DNA of 64,000 nt from an uncultured Lachnospiraceae bacterium (lineage in GTDB: Bacteria; Bacillota; Clostridia; Lachnospirales; Lachnospiraceae): the NCBI GenBank assembly GCA_947626285.1, contig CANQRR010000004.1:1-64000 (forward strand), in the 5' to 3' direction. The number at the start of each line of letters is the position of its first letter. Within the stretch, counting starts at the first letter, position 1. The notes beneath the pieces are model-generated. The model had not been told where the DNA came from. It worked only from the letters and a program-made list of their open reading frames with translations, and searched no databases. Shown one piece after another: positions 51,476 to 59,593 of the stretch. The position numbers and the translations under genes are program-made.

Positions 51476-52818
51476 CGCACATAACCTCTTTCATACAGAT
51501 ATTGGAACTTCTGCCAGAGCAGAAGCGCGCGGCGATCCTGCGCGGAAAGCGTCCGGCAGACCTCCGCAAATGTGGAGGCCGCTTCCCGGACGATCCGGAC
51601 TGCCCGCAGGAAGTCCTCGTCCTTCGCAAGACTGCAGCCCACGCCGTCTCCCCAGAATTCCACGCAGTCTTCTTTTTCTGCGATCCTGCACACCGCGTTG
51701 AAATGCAGGACCCTGTCCTCGGGCAGCTCTGCGCGCGCCCAGGTCCCGAACAGGTGTTTCATGCCTGTCTCGAACTCATCCGCGTCCGCAAAGCCAAGCG
51801 TCTCCCGGATGCAGTATCCGTTCGGATACTCTCCCGACGGCAGTTCAGGCTCGATGAATTCCATGGTCTTTTTCACCAGGTTCACCCGCAGCCCGGCGGT
51901 ACAGCTGATCCCATAGCGGATGAACTTCTCTCTGCCCTTCTCGCCCATGCGTTCACACAGGCGGATGGCTCTCCCGGAAAGGGAATATTTCGTCAGCGAC
52001 TCCGGATTATTCGGCAGAAGCTCAATATCCTTCAGCTCATCCGGACGGTAGATCTCCTGTATCTTCTCCAGCTGGCGCAGACTGCGTATGCTGAAGCGCA
52101 TCGCGGCCTTCCCCATGGCGTCCGGCCCCAGCTCTTTCATAAAGGCACGGATGCGCTCCGGATCCCGCTCCGCCACAGCCGTCGTCGTCTGCGGAACCAG
52201 CCCCGTGACCGCGCGGAAATCGTAGACGAATTTCTCGTAGTCCGGATTGTCGAACGGCTCCGTCGCCATATAGCAGCTGCTCGTCCCCGCGACGCGTCCC
52301 AGATAGCGGACGCTGCGCTTGAGGATCTCTCTCCACAGTCCAGCGTTCTCCGGCGTGTAGGCAAAATTTTCTCTCCAGCGCGGCGCGTCCACGCCGCAGA
52401 ACGGACACTGTACACTGCATCCGTCGCCCAGCTCAAACAGGAGCGGGAAATAATGGATCGCCCCGTGCTTCCGGATCTGACGGCTCTCCATGCGGCACCT
52501 CCGGTGTACCTGCCGGCTCCAGAGGCAGATCTCGCGCTCGGCGAACGCGTCGTCCGCGATCCTGATCTCGTATTCCTCCACGATCTCCCGCTGGTACGCC
52601 CGGTACTCCTGCAGATAGCGGTTCTGCTCCTCCGGAGTGCGCATCTCCCTCGCCTGTCCGCACAGCATATCGCACGCTTCCAGCGCCATCTCCGCGTCAA
52701 GCGGGATGCCGCGCTCCTGCAGGGTCTCTTGCGGCCGCGCCTGCAGCCGCTCGCGGAAGGAGGGATCCGCCGCGTAATTCTCCATCAGGTATTTTATATA
52801 TGGAACGTCTGCATACAT
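51466..52818 (-). CDS. PoyD-type radical SAM RiPP amino acid epimerase
   Basis: This 450-residue enzyme has the radical SAM triad in FELGDGCSVQCPFCG (Cys 134, 138, 141). It resembles the radical SAM family RiPP maturation epimerase (PoyD/OspD) that turns L- into D-residues in proteusin cores. The first ~50 residues (AADPSFRERLQARPQETLQERGIP) look like a Nif11/NHLP leader helix pair, which may be a built-in leader mimic. Later cysteines (GISCTAGLR, GYCIRE, VCRIAEKEDC) are candidates for the H-atom donor or auxiliary cluster. AGGAG lies about nine bases before the ATG. It overlaps the C-methyltransferase-type gene, so the two are coupled. Confidence 0.86.
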   Translation of the reverse strand: MYADVPYIKYLMENYAADPSFRERLQARPQETLQERGIPLDAEMALEACDMLCGQAREMRTPEEQNRYLQEYRAYQREIVEEYEIRIADDAFAEREICLWSRQVHRRCRMESRQIRKHGAIHYFPLLFELGDGCSVQCPFCGVDAPRWRENFAYTPENAGLWREILKRSVRYLGRVAGTSSCYMATEPFDNPDYEKFVYDFRAVTGLVPQTTTAVAERDPERIRAFMKELGPDAMGKAAMRFSIRSLRQLEKIQEIYRPDELKDIELLPNNPESLTKYSLSGRAIRLCERMGEKGREKFIRYGISCTAGLRVNLVKKTMEFIEPELPSGEYPNGYCIRETLGFADADEFETGMKHLFGTWARAELPEDRVLHFNAVCRIAEKEDCVEFWGDGVGCSLAKDEDFLRAVRIVREAASTFAEVCRTLSAQDRRALLLWQKFQYLYERGYVRWA

Positions 52819-52878
52819 CTCTTAGCTCCTATCTCCGGCAAAAATCTTCACAACTCTTTCCGCGAATGCTGCTCCTGT

Positions 52879-53220
52879 TTATCTTTCCTTGCTGCCAGTC
52901 AGCGCATCCTGCAGATAGGCCGCGGTCGCGCCGAGTAAAATGCAGCCAGCGTAGAGCATTCCGTCAAAGTGCAGGGCCGAAATAAGGAAATAGCAGGCAA
53001 AGACGATGACTGCAAAGACGGCGCACCAGATGGCATTGCTGAACTTCTTCTTTTCCTTGTTCCCCTGCAGCGCGTCCTGCAGATAAGCCACGGTCGCGCC
53101 GATCAAAATGCAGCCGGCGTAGACAAACCCGTCCATATGTAGGGCCGGGACAAAGAAATAGCAGACGTAAACAATGACTGCGAAAATAGCTGTCCAAATT
53201 GCATTACCGAATTTTTTCAT
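52879..53220 (-). CDS. Internally duplicated four-helix membrane protein, possible immunity or regulatory protein
   Basis: This 113-residue protein consists of two nearly identical 56-residue halves. Each half runs KKFxNAIWxAxFAVIVxxCYFxxxALHxDGxxYAGCILxGATxAYLQDALxGxKE and has two membrane helices, giving four in total. The DNA of the halves is also clearly similar, so the duplication is recent. AAGGAG lies seven bases before the ATG. It lies between the sigma factor and the epimerase in the same operon. Small hydrophobic proteins in RiPP clusters are often immunity proteins, but it could also be a membrane anti-sigma partner. The function is unknown. Confidence 0.85.
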   Translation of the reverse strand: MKKFGNAIWTAIFAVIVYVCYFFVPALHMDGFVYAGCILIGATVAYLQDALQGNKEKKKFSNAIWCAVFAVIVFACYFLISALHFDGMLYAGCILLGATAAYLQDALTGSKER

Positions 53221-53238
53221 GATATTTTTCTCCTTTTG

Positions 53239-53766
53239 CTATAAATGATCTGTTTCACAAACGCTTAAGTATCTCCGCATCTTCTTCAGCGCGTTGTGCT
53301 GAAGGACGCGGACGTTGGCGTAGCTGACGCCGATGCGGTCCGCGGTCTCCTGCGCGGAGAGCCCGTGATAAAAGCGCAGAATCACGATGTTCCGCTCCCG
53401 CTCAGGAAGCCGCTCCAGCGCGTCGGCAAGCGTCTCGAGCAGCTCCTGTGTCAGCAGCCGGTCCTCCACGTCCGCCAGGAGCGAACGCTCCTCCGGCTGA
53501 TCCAGCGTCTCCATCTCGGCCGGCACCGGCTCGCGGCTCCTCCTGCGATAGTAATCCGTCACCGCGTTGCGCGTGATGACATAGAGCCATGTCCCAGGCG
53601 CGCTGCGCGCCGGATCATAGCCGTCCAGCGCCGAGATCGCGTTCAGAAAGACCTGCTGCTTCAGATCCGCCCTGTCGTGCTCATTCGACACATGAGAACT
53701 GATGTACCGCTCCACTTTCTCGTGGTAATCCTGATATAGTTTCTCGGGCGTGATGGCGGTATTCAT
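53239..53766 (-). CDS. Sigma-70 family (ECF-like) RNA polymerase sigma factor
   Basis: This 175-residue sigma factor has region 2 (DLKQQVFLNAISALDGYDPARSAPGTWLYVITRNAVTDYYRR) and region 4 (LPERERNIVILRFYHGLSAQETADRIGVSYANVRVLQHNALKKMRRYL), with only a linker between them, so it is of the ECF-like small type. Its ATG overlaps the stop of the small upstream gene by 4 bp (ATGA). It lies inside the RiPP operon and probably directs transcription of the cluster from promoters near the direct repeats at 54.1 kb. No recognisable anti-sigma factor is adjacent. Confidence 0.92.
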   Translation of the reverse strand: MNTAITPEKLYQDYHEKVERYISSHVSNEHDRADLKQQVFLNAISALDGYDPARSAPGTWLYVITRNAVTDYYRRRSREPVPAEMETLDQPEERSLLADVEDRLLTQELLETLADALERLPERERNIVILRFYHGLSAQETADRIGVSYANVRVLQHNALKKMRRYLSVCETDHL

Positions 53767-53960
53767 AGCTTATCCTCGTCTTTCGTCCGGAGCCGCAGCG
53801 CATCCGCGTCCCCGGCGGCGTTCAGCTCCAGCTCGCTGTCGTCCAGTCCCACTCCGGCCCTCGCTTCCTCGGCATCGCGGATCAGCCTGCCCAGCCGCCT
53901 GTTTCCGGAAAAGCGCTGGAAATCAAACAGTACCCTCAATGTCCTTTCTATCCCGTCCAT
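53763..53960 (-). CDS. Small acidic protein coupled to the sigma factor
   Basis: This is a 65-residue protein (MDGIERTLRVLFDFQRFSGN to KDEDKL) with a helical basic first half and an acidic second half containing DDSELELNAAGD. GGAGG lies eight bases before the ATG, and its stop overlaps the sigma start. No known domain is recognised. Position and coupling suggest a regulator or chaperone of the sigma factor. It is supported as a gene by the ribosome site and the overlap and not by homology. Confidence 0.7.
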   Translation of the reverse strand: MDGIERTLRVLFDFQRFSGNRRLGRLIRDAEEARAGVGLDDSELELNAAGDADALRLRTKDEDKL

Positions 53961-54111
53961 AAAAGCGCCTCCTGTCTTTCATCGTCTATTCTCCTCTCTT
54001 ACTCCTTTCTTTTCGCATCGTCTTTCGGATTTCAACTATTGATACGCCGTAACGTACCATTTGTTAATATGGTGCAACCATATTTTATCATAAATTGAGT
54101 AATTCGTGGAT

Positions 54112-54148
54112 GACGTTTGTGCAATCAAACCTGACGTTTGTGCAATCG
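54112..54148. promoter_or_regulatory. 16-bp direct repeats upstream of the sigma operon
   Basis: TGACGTTTGTGCAATC occurs twice with a 21-bp period (54112-54127 and 54133-54148). They lie upstream of the predicted sigma-operon start and just downstream of the Nif11 gene terminator. Two-turn spacing on one DNA face is typical of an activator or repressor site. A nearby ATGGTGCAACCAT palindrome (54070-54082) is also in this 295-bp gap. A -10-like TAAAAT lies in the same stretch but no clear -35 was seen. Confidence 0.65.
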
Positions 54149-54165
54149 GCGGCTCCTTCCGCACA

Positions 54166-54196
54166 GAAAAGAGCTGTCGCGAAATACGACAGCCCT
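54166..54196 (-). terminator. Terminator after the Nif11-type precursor
   Basis: On the minus strand GGGCTGTCG pairs with CGACAGCTC around a 7-base loop and runs into TTTTCTG. It lies 60 bases after the precursor stop and separates the exporter/precursor unit from the sigma/epimerase unit. Confidence 0.75.
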
Positions 54197-54255
54197 CCTC
54201 AGCGTCCATGCCCTTGTTCTTTTATTTTCTGCGGCGCAGCGCCGTGCTGCCGCCC

Positions 54256-54579
54256 TTATCGCTTGTTTACTTCGCAGTACATCCACCCTTTTTTGTGCGT
54301 ATGCGAGTAACCGCAGAACGTGCACCAGTTCAAGGCGTTGGTGCACTTGTTGCAGCCGTAAAACGGCGAAACGATCAGATAGCCGTCGTCGGTATACTCG
54401 CCGCCGCCAGCGACCGCACCCAGCTCCCCGTCTGAGAGCTCTCCCGCCGCATGCGCCGCGTCATAAAGATTCTTCGCCTCTTCCGCGGTGATCTTCTGTC
54501 CCCGGGTCTGAAAGAATTCCGCGACCTCCTCCGCAGACTTTGCCGTCCTCATTTTCTCCATGATCTCTTTCTGATTCAT
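54256..54579 (-). CDS. Nif11-type leader RiPP precursor with five-Cys core
   Basis: This 107-residue precursor has a Nif11-like leader (MEKMRTAKSAEEVAEFFQTRG, TAEEAKNLYDAAHAAGELSDGELGAVAGG). It ends with a double glycine at about 58-59. The core of about 48 residues contains YGCNKCTNALNWCTFCGY, two CxxC pairs six residues apart (Cys 76, 79, 86, 89), and a fifth Cys at 102. AAGGAGG precedes the ATG. It lies between its own terminator and the ABC exporter genes, not next to the maturases. The core pattern looks like a zinc ribbon or a cysteine-crosslinked peptide; no dedicated modifying enzyme is adjacent. Confidence 0.88.
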   Translation of the reverse strand: MNQKEIMEKMRTAKSAEEVAEFFQTRGQKITAEEAKNLYDAAHAAGELSDGELGAVAGGGEYTDDGYLIVSPFYGCNKCTNALNWCTFCGYSHTHKKGWMYCEVNKR

Positions 54580-54679
54580 ACTGTAACCTCCTTGATCTTT
54601 AAAATATATTTTGTCCTATTGCTCTTCACTTTTTTATACGTCAGACACAGATCCCTGTTAGGAAAATATCGAAAAAATT

Positions 54680-56890
54680 TTACGCTGTCGTCTGAGTCGC
54701 TTCGTCCGGATCGTCCAGGCGCTGACGCGCCACCAGATCCGCGAACTTTCCGTTCTTCGCGATCAGCTCCTCGTATGTGCCGTCCTCGACGATCTTCCCC
54801 TTCTCGAGGTAGACGATGCGGTCGCAATGCTTGATCGTGGAAAGGCGGTGCGCGATGACGATCCTCGTGCACTTCAGCTTATCGAGAGACTCGGACACCT
54901 TCTTCTGCGTGAGATTGTCGAGCGCGCTCGTCGCCTCGTCAAACATCAGGATCCGCGGCTTCGGCGCGATGGCCCGCGCGATCATCAGCCGCTGGCGCTG
55001 TCCGCCGGATACACCTCCGCTGCCCTCGGAGATCATCGTGTTCATCCCCATCGGCATTCTGCGGATATCATCCGCGATGCCCGCAAGCTCCGCCGCCTCC
55101 CACGCTTCGTCGAGCGTCAGCCACGGCGCAGAGATCGTGATATTAGAAAAGATGTCTCCCTGGAACAGCCCGCCGGTCTGCATCACAGTGCCGATCCTGC
55201 GGCGCAGTGACTTCAAGTCGATGCCGTTAATATCCTTGCCGTCGTAGTAGACCGCGCCCTTCTGCGGCGTCTCAAAGCCAAGCATGATGCGCATGAGCGT
55301 AGACTTGCCGCAGCCTGTCGCGCCGACGATCGCCACGTACTGGCCGGGACGAATCTTCAGGGAGAGATCGTCCACCACGTTCGGCATGTGGTCGTTGTAG
55401 CGGAACGAAACATTGTTCAGCTCGATGCCGCCGGAGAGCCGCGTAATCACCTGCTTGCCCTCGGACACTTCGGGTATGGCGTCCATGATCGGCTTCGCCA
55501 TGTCGAGGATCGGCTTGATGTTCGCCGCGCTGAGCGCGAGTCCTGTAAGGGACAAAAACGCCCCGCTCACCATGCCGTACGCCGCGTTGAACGCGTAGTA
55601 ATCCGCCACGGCGACATTGCTCACGATCGCCATGTAGTACATGACAAAGGTACCCGCCAGCGTGATCAGCGTGGTGACCACAGCGTTGTACCGGATGATC
55701 GCGGGCGGATTGTAAAGCACCTTCGCCTGCTTCGCATATAGATTTCCCCAGCGGGCGAACGCGCGCTTCTCCGCCCCGGAGAGCTTGATCTTCTGCACGC
55801 CTGTGATCAGCGCGTAGCTCATACCGCTGACCTTGGCGCCTAGCTCCATCTGCCTGCGCGACACCTTGATCTGCGTCAGCGCGGTGACCACGGTGACGAT
55901 CAGCGTCGCCAGAATGATCAGCAGCGCGGGCGCCACCAGCGCGGGCGCATAGGCAAAGATCTGCGTGATGTAGATCAGGGAAAACAGAGAGGTGAGCCCC
56001 GTCGTGAATACGGCCTCCACCAGCATGGAGCACAGCGCGTTCATGTTCTGCGTCCGCGTGAAAAGCTCGCCCGAGCTGTAGTCTTTGAAGAACGCGGCAG
56101 GGAGCGACATGACGCGCGCCATCGTCGCGGCCTCCACGGTGATGTTCATTTTCGTCTGGATCCGCGCCATGAAAAGGTTCTTCACCGCCTCAAGCATCAG
56201 CCTGGAAACCGTCACACAGACCATAAATACCCCGATGGACGCAAGCAGCGCCAGATCCCTGTCCTCCACGACCAGTCCGAACAGCAGCTGGTTCAGCTTC
56301 GGGCTGAGCAAGCCTACAAGGGTGACCGCAAGGGTGGCGCCCGCCGCCAGCACGTAGTCGGCGGGCGCGAGGATCCCGGCGATGTACCGCAGGACGTCGG
56401 CGAAGCTGATCTTCTTGAGCGGGAACGGCTTGTAGAAGGCGATCGCCTCATCCTTGAAAAGCTCCTCGTTCTTCCGTGAGACCTTCACGGTCTTTCCCGT
56501 CTCCGCGTCAAAGAAAGTATATCCGCTCAGGGCCCCGGGAATGAGTGCCACGATGGAGCCGTCCGACCTGCGCACGCCGAGCATCGCCCCGATGGCGTCC
56601 TTGTACCAGCCCTTCTCCAGGACGACCGTCCTGCGCATGATACCGTAGGGACGCATGAGGAACTCCAGCTGTTCGTTTAAGTCCGTGATGCTATCCGGCA
56701 CTTCCTGCGATCTCACATGGTAAAATTTGAGGATCGCGTCGATCGCGTCCTTCGCGCGGCTCCTGTCGTCCGCGAACGCCGCGGATACGCGCGCGCCTGT
56801 GACGGCGTCCGAGATCCCGAGGAACGCTTCCTCGAAGGTGTTCTGATCATATTTTTTTCTCTCTTTTATCTGTTCACTAAACCAACCCAT
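54680..56890 (-). CDS. NHLP bacteriocin export ABC transporter permease/ATPase (no peptidase domain)
   Basis: This exporter half-molecule has about 736 residues. An N-terminal ~250-residue extra domain (IKERKKYDQNTFEEAFLGISDAVTG) precedes a six-helix membrane domain and an ABC domain. The ABC domain has Walker A GATGCGKSTLMRIM, the signature GVSGGQRQRLMIARAI, Walker B ILMFDEATSALDN and the switch His in VIAHRLSTI. It is the NHLM-type ATP-binding partner of the C39-bearing exporter encoded just upstream, with which it probably forms a heterodimer. The ATG at 56890 (preceded by AGGGGTG) is preferred over a GTG two codons earlier. Confidence 0.9.
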   Translation of the reverse strand: MGWFSEQIKERKKYDQNTFEEAFLGISDAVTGARVSAAFADDRSRAKDAIDAILKFYHVRSQEVPDSITDLNEQLEFLMRPYGIMRRTVVLEKGWYKDAIGAMLGVRRSDGSIVALIPGALSGYTFFDAETGKTVKVSRKNEELFKDEAIAFYKPFPLKKISFADVLRYIAGILAPADYVLAAGATLAVTLVGLLSPKLNQLLFGLVVEDRDLALLASIGVFMVCVTVSRLMLEAVKNLFMARIQTKMNITVEAATMARVMSLPAAFFKDYSSGELFTRTQNMNALCSMLVEAVFTTGLTSLFSLIYITQIFAYAPALVAPALLIILATLIVTVVTALTQIKVSRRQMELGAKVSGMSYALITGVQKIKLSGAEKRAFARWGNLYAKQAKVLYNPPAIIRYNAVVTTLITLAGTFVMYYMAIVSNVAVADYYAFNAAYGMVSGAFLSLTGLALSAANIKPILDMAKPIMDAIPEVSEGKQVITRLSGGIELNNVSFRYNDHMPNVVDDLSLKIRPGQYVAIVGATGCGKSTLMRIMLGFETPQKGAVYYDGKDINGIDLKSLRRRIGTVMQTGGLFQGDIFSNITISAPWLTLDEAWEAAELAGIADDIRRMPMGMNTMISEGSGGVSGGQRQRLMIARAIAPKPRILMFDEATSALDNLTQKKVSESLDKLKCTRIVIAHRLSTIKHCDRIVYLEKGKIVEDGTYEELIAKNGKFADLVARQRLDDPDEATQTTA

Positions 56891-56900
56891 GACCACACCC

Positions 56901-59084
56901 CTATTCGTTCGAGACGAGCTGCGTATAGTAGCCGTTCTTTGCGTACAGTTCTTCGTGCGTTCCGCGCTCCACGACCTTGCCGTGGTCCAGGACGACGATC
57001 TCGTCGCAGTCGCGGATGGTGGACAGGCGGTGCGCCACCACGATGCAGGTGATACCCCTGTCCTTGATGGACTTCACGACCTTGTACTCGGTCTTGGCGT
57101 CGAGCGCGCTCGTGGCCTCGTCCAGAATGATGATAGTCGGATCCTGCGCCAAGACGCGGGCGATCTCCATGCGCTGGCGCTGCCCGCCCGAGAAGTCCTT
57201 GCCGCCCTCGGTGAGCACATAATCGTATCCGCCGTCGCGCTGCATGATATCCTCGTGGAGCTGGGCGTCCTTCGCCGCGAGGATCACCTCAAAGTCCTCG
57301 ATCGAATCATCCCACATCTTGATGTTGTTGCGTATCGTGTCCTCGAAGAGGATGATGTCCTGGTCCACGACCGCGAGCGAGCCTGTGAACACGCTGCGGT
57401 CGATGTCCTTCATGGGCTTGCCGTCGAAGAGGATCTCCCCGCTCCACGGCTGATAGAGCCCGGAGACCAGCTTGGAGAGCGTCGATTTGCCGCAGCCGGA
57501 GCCTCCGACAAAGGCCACACGGCTGCCGGGCTTGAGCGTCAGGTTGAAGTCCTCGATCAGGGGCTCGGCAAGCCGGGAGTACCCGAAAGTCACATTCTTC
57601 ATCTCCACACTGCCCGAGAGCTTGTCGAACTCGGCATCCTCATCGTACCCTCCCTCGTCCTTATAATTGACATCGGTAGGGTACTCCATGACATCCTCCA
57701 CGCGCTCCATCTGCGTGCGCATCTCCTGGAGGGACTGTCCCGCCTCGATCAGCGTCATGGCCGGTCCCGTAAACGCACTCAAAAAGCTCTGGAACGCCAT
57801 CACCATACCGATGGTAAAATGCCCCTGGATCGCAAACAGGACGCCCAGAACCAGCACGGCGGTATTGGCCAGCTCAGTGATCATCGTCGGAATCATCCCA
57901 AAGTACTCGTTCAGCCTCGCGAAGCGCACCTGCTGCGTGTTCACGCTGGCCTGATAACCTGCCCATTTCTCATAGTAGCCGGTCTCCGCGCCGCTCGCCT
58001 TGATCGTCTCGATCATCTCGATGCCCGCAACCGTCGAGCCAGCCAGCTTGCCGGCGTCGCGCATCTGCACGCGGGTGATATTGACGCGCTTCTTCGATAT
58101 GACACGCGACATTGCCACATTGAGCAGAATCGAGGCGATGCCCACCAGCGAGAGCAGCGGGCTGTAGCGCAGCATGACGATGAGATAAAAGATCATCATC
58201 ACCGCGTTCAGCACGAGCGGAGCGAAAGTGTTCACAAGCGTAGCCGCGATGGAGGCGCTCGCATCCTGCCGCTGTTGGATGTCTCCCGCCATGCGCTGAC
58301 TGAAGAATTCGATCGGCATGCGCAGCACCTTCCACATAAAGGAGGTGTTCCCGACCGCGGCGAGCTTGCCCTGGATCAGATAATTCGATTTCGCCTGGGC
58401 AAACGCCACCACAAGCTGCATGATCGAGACAAACGCCAGTGTCGTGAAAAACAGCCAGAACCATTCAGGGTTCTGACGCGTGAGCAGACGATCTAAGAAG
58501 ATCCGCGAGAACACCGGCTGAATAATGCCGATGATCGAGGTGATCGTCGTCGTGAGAGCGACAAATACGATTGCTGCACCGGCACCGACCAGACGCTTTT
58601 TTGCAAAGGAAAGCACGCTCTTCGGCTTTCCGCCCGGCTCGAAACTCTCTGTTGGCTCAAACATCAGACAGATGCCCGTGAAGCTCTGGTCGAAGGTCTC
58701 CATCGAGACGGTGTAGTTGCCCTTCGCCGGGTCGTTTAAAACGACCTTATCCCCCTTAAATCCGCAGAGGACGACGAAATGATTGAAGTTCCAGTGGATG
58801 ATGCAGGGGAAAGTCCCCTTCGCCTTCAGCATCTCCGGCTCGTAACGGTAGCCCTTGGCCTGGAGGCCGTAGCTGCGCGCGGCCTTGAGGACGTTTTTCG
58901 CATTGGATCCGTCCCTGGATACGCCGCAGTCTGCGCGGACCTGCTCAAGCGGGATCCACTTTCCGTAGTAGGCAAGAATCATCGTCAGCGACGCCGCGCC
59001 GCATTCGAGCGCTTCCAACTGCATCACGACAGGTACCTTCGCCACGCCGTTTTTGATTGGTACGTTCTGTTTTTTCTTCACCAT
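56901..59084 (-). CDS. NHLP bacteriocin export ABC transporter with C39 peptidase
   Basis: This 727-residue exporter has an N-terminal C39 peptidase: catalytic Cys 28 in LEALECGAAS, His 102 in NHFVVLCGF and Asp 118 in NDPAKGNY. A six-helix membrane domain follows. The ABC domain has Walker A GGSGCGKSTLSKL, the signature DFSGGQRQRMEIARVL, Walker B IIILDEATSALDAKT and the switch His in VVAHRLSTI. The peptidase would cut after the GG of the leaders. GAGGTG precedes the ATG. It lies 8 bp after the HlyD-like gene. Confidence 0.94.
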   Translation of the reverse strand: MVKKKQNVPIKNGVAKVPVVMQLEALECGAASLTMILAYYGKWIPLEQVRADCGVSRDGSNAKNVLKAARSYGLQAKGYRYEPEMLKAKGTFPCIIHWNFNHFVVLCGFKGDKVVLNDPAKGNYTVSMETFDQSFTGICLMFEPTESFEPGGKPKSVLSFAKKRLVGAGAAIVFVALTTTITSIIGIIQPVFSRIFLDRLLTRQNPEWFWLFFTTLAFVSIMQLVVAFAQAKSNYLIQGKLAAVGNTSFMWKVLRMPIEFFSQRMAGDIQQRQDASASIAATLVNTFAPLVLNAVMMIFYLIVMLRYSPLLSLVGIASILLNVAMSRVISKKRVNITRVQMRDAGKLAGSTVAGIEMIETIKASGAETGYYEKWAGYQASVNTQQVRFARLNEYFGMIPTMITELANTAVLVLGVLFAIQGHFTIGMVMAFQSFLSAFTGPAMTLIEAGQSLQEMRTQMERVEDVMEYPTDVNYKDEGGYDEDAEFDKLSGSVEMKNVTFGYSRLAEPLIEDFNLTLKPGSRVAFVGGSGCGKSTLSKLVSGLYQPWSGEILFDGKPMKDIDRSVFTGSLAVVDQDIILFEDTIRNNIKMWDDSIEDFEVILAAKDAQLHEDIMQRDGGYDYVLTEGGKDFSGGQRQRMEIARVLAQDPTIIILDEATSALDAKTEYKVVKSIKDRGITCIVVAHRLSTIRDCDEIVVLDHGKVVERGTHEELYAKNGYYTQLVSNE

Positions 59085-59092
59085 GGATCACC

Positions 59093-59566
59093 TCAGTTAA
59101 ACAGGAATGAGACCGGAGAGACCTGCTCCGTGACAACCACTGCCTCGTAGACGCCGTCCGGCAGCGCAACGCTCACCGTCACCGGATAGACCCACTCGCC
59201 CACGGACAGTGCTCCGACGCGCAGCGCGTACTCGGAAAAGCTCTCGTCCACGGCGACCGGCTCAGCGGCGATCTCCGCCACCGTATACTCCTCTCCATCG
59301 ATGCGCACGACGTCCCCCTCTTCGACTCTGGCAATCTCATCCTCCCGGACGTAGCAGTTCGTCGTGCCGGCCTCTGAGACGGCGGCCACACTCACCCTCG
59401 ACTCGAGCGAGCCGACGACTCCCCAGACGATGAAACCTGCGAGCAGCACGATGACAGCCGAGAGCGTCAGCCAGATCCCCGGGTTCGTCACCCGGATGTA
59501 ATCGTTCAGCTGCTCGGGCGAGGATACCCGCTCCAGACTCTTTTCCCTGAAAATCGTGTTTGCCAT
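59093..59566 (-). CDS. NHLM bacteriocin system secretion protein (short HlyD-like)
   Basis: This protein of about 157 residues starts ANTIFREKSLERVSSPEQLNDYIRVTNPGIWLTLSAVIVLLAGFIVWGVVGSL, the characteristic N-terminus and single membrane helix of NHLM secretion proteins. A barrel-like extracellular part (RVSVAAVSEAGTTNCYVREDE to VSPVSFLFN) follows. It is much shorter than the long coiled-coil HlyD proteins, lacking the hairpin domain, as expected in a cell without an outer membrane. GGGAGG lies before the ATG at 59566. It probably bridges the exporter. Confidence 0.87.
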   Translation of the reverse strand: MANTIFREKSLERVSSPEQLNDYIRVTNPGIWLTLSAVIVLLAGFIVWGVVGSLESRVSVAAVSEAGTTNCYVREDEIARVEEGDVVRIDGEEYTVAEIAAEPVAVDESFSEYALRVGALSVGEWVYPVTVSVALPDGVYEAVVVTEQVSPVSFLFN

Positions 59567-59593
59567 GTCATTTCCTCCCATGCCTGTTTTGTC

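Noticed and set aside
56889-58496. Plus-strand open frame opposite the C39 exporter
   Set aside because: Antisense shadow; composition rich in His/Arg/Asp typical of reverse-frame artefacts.
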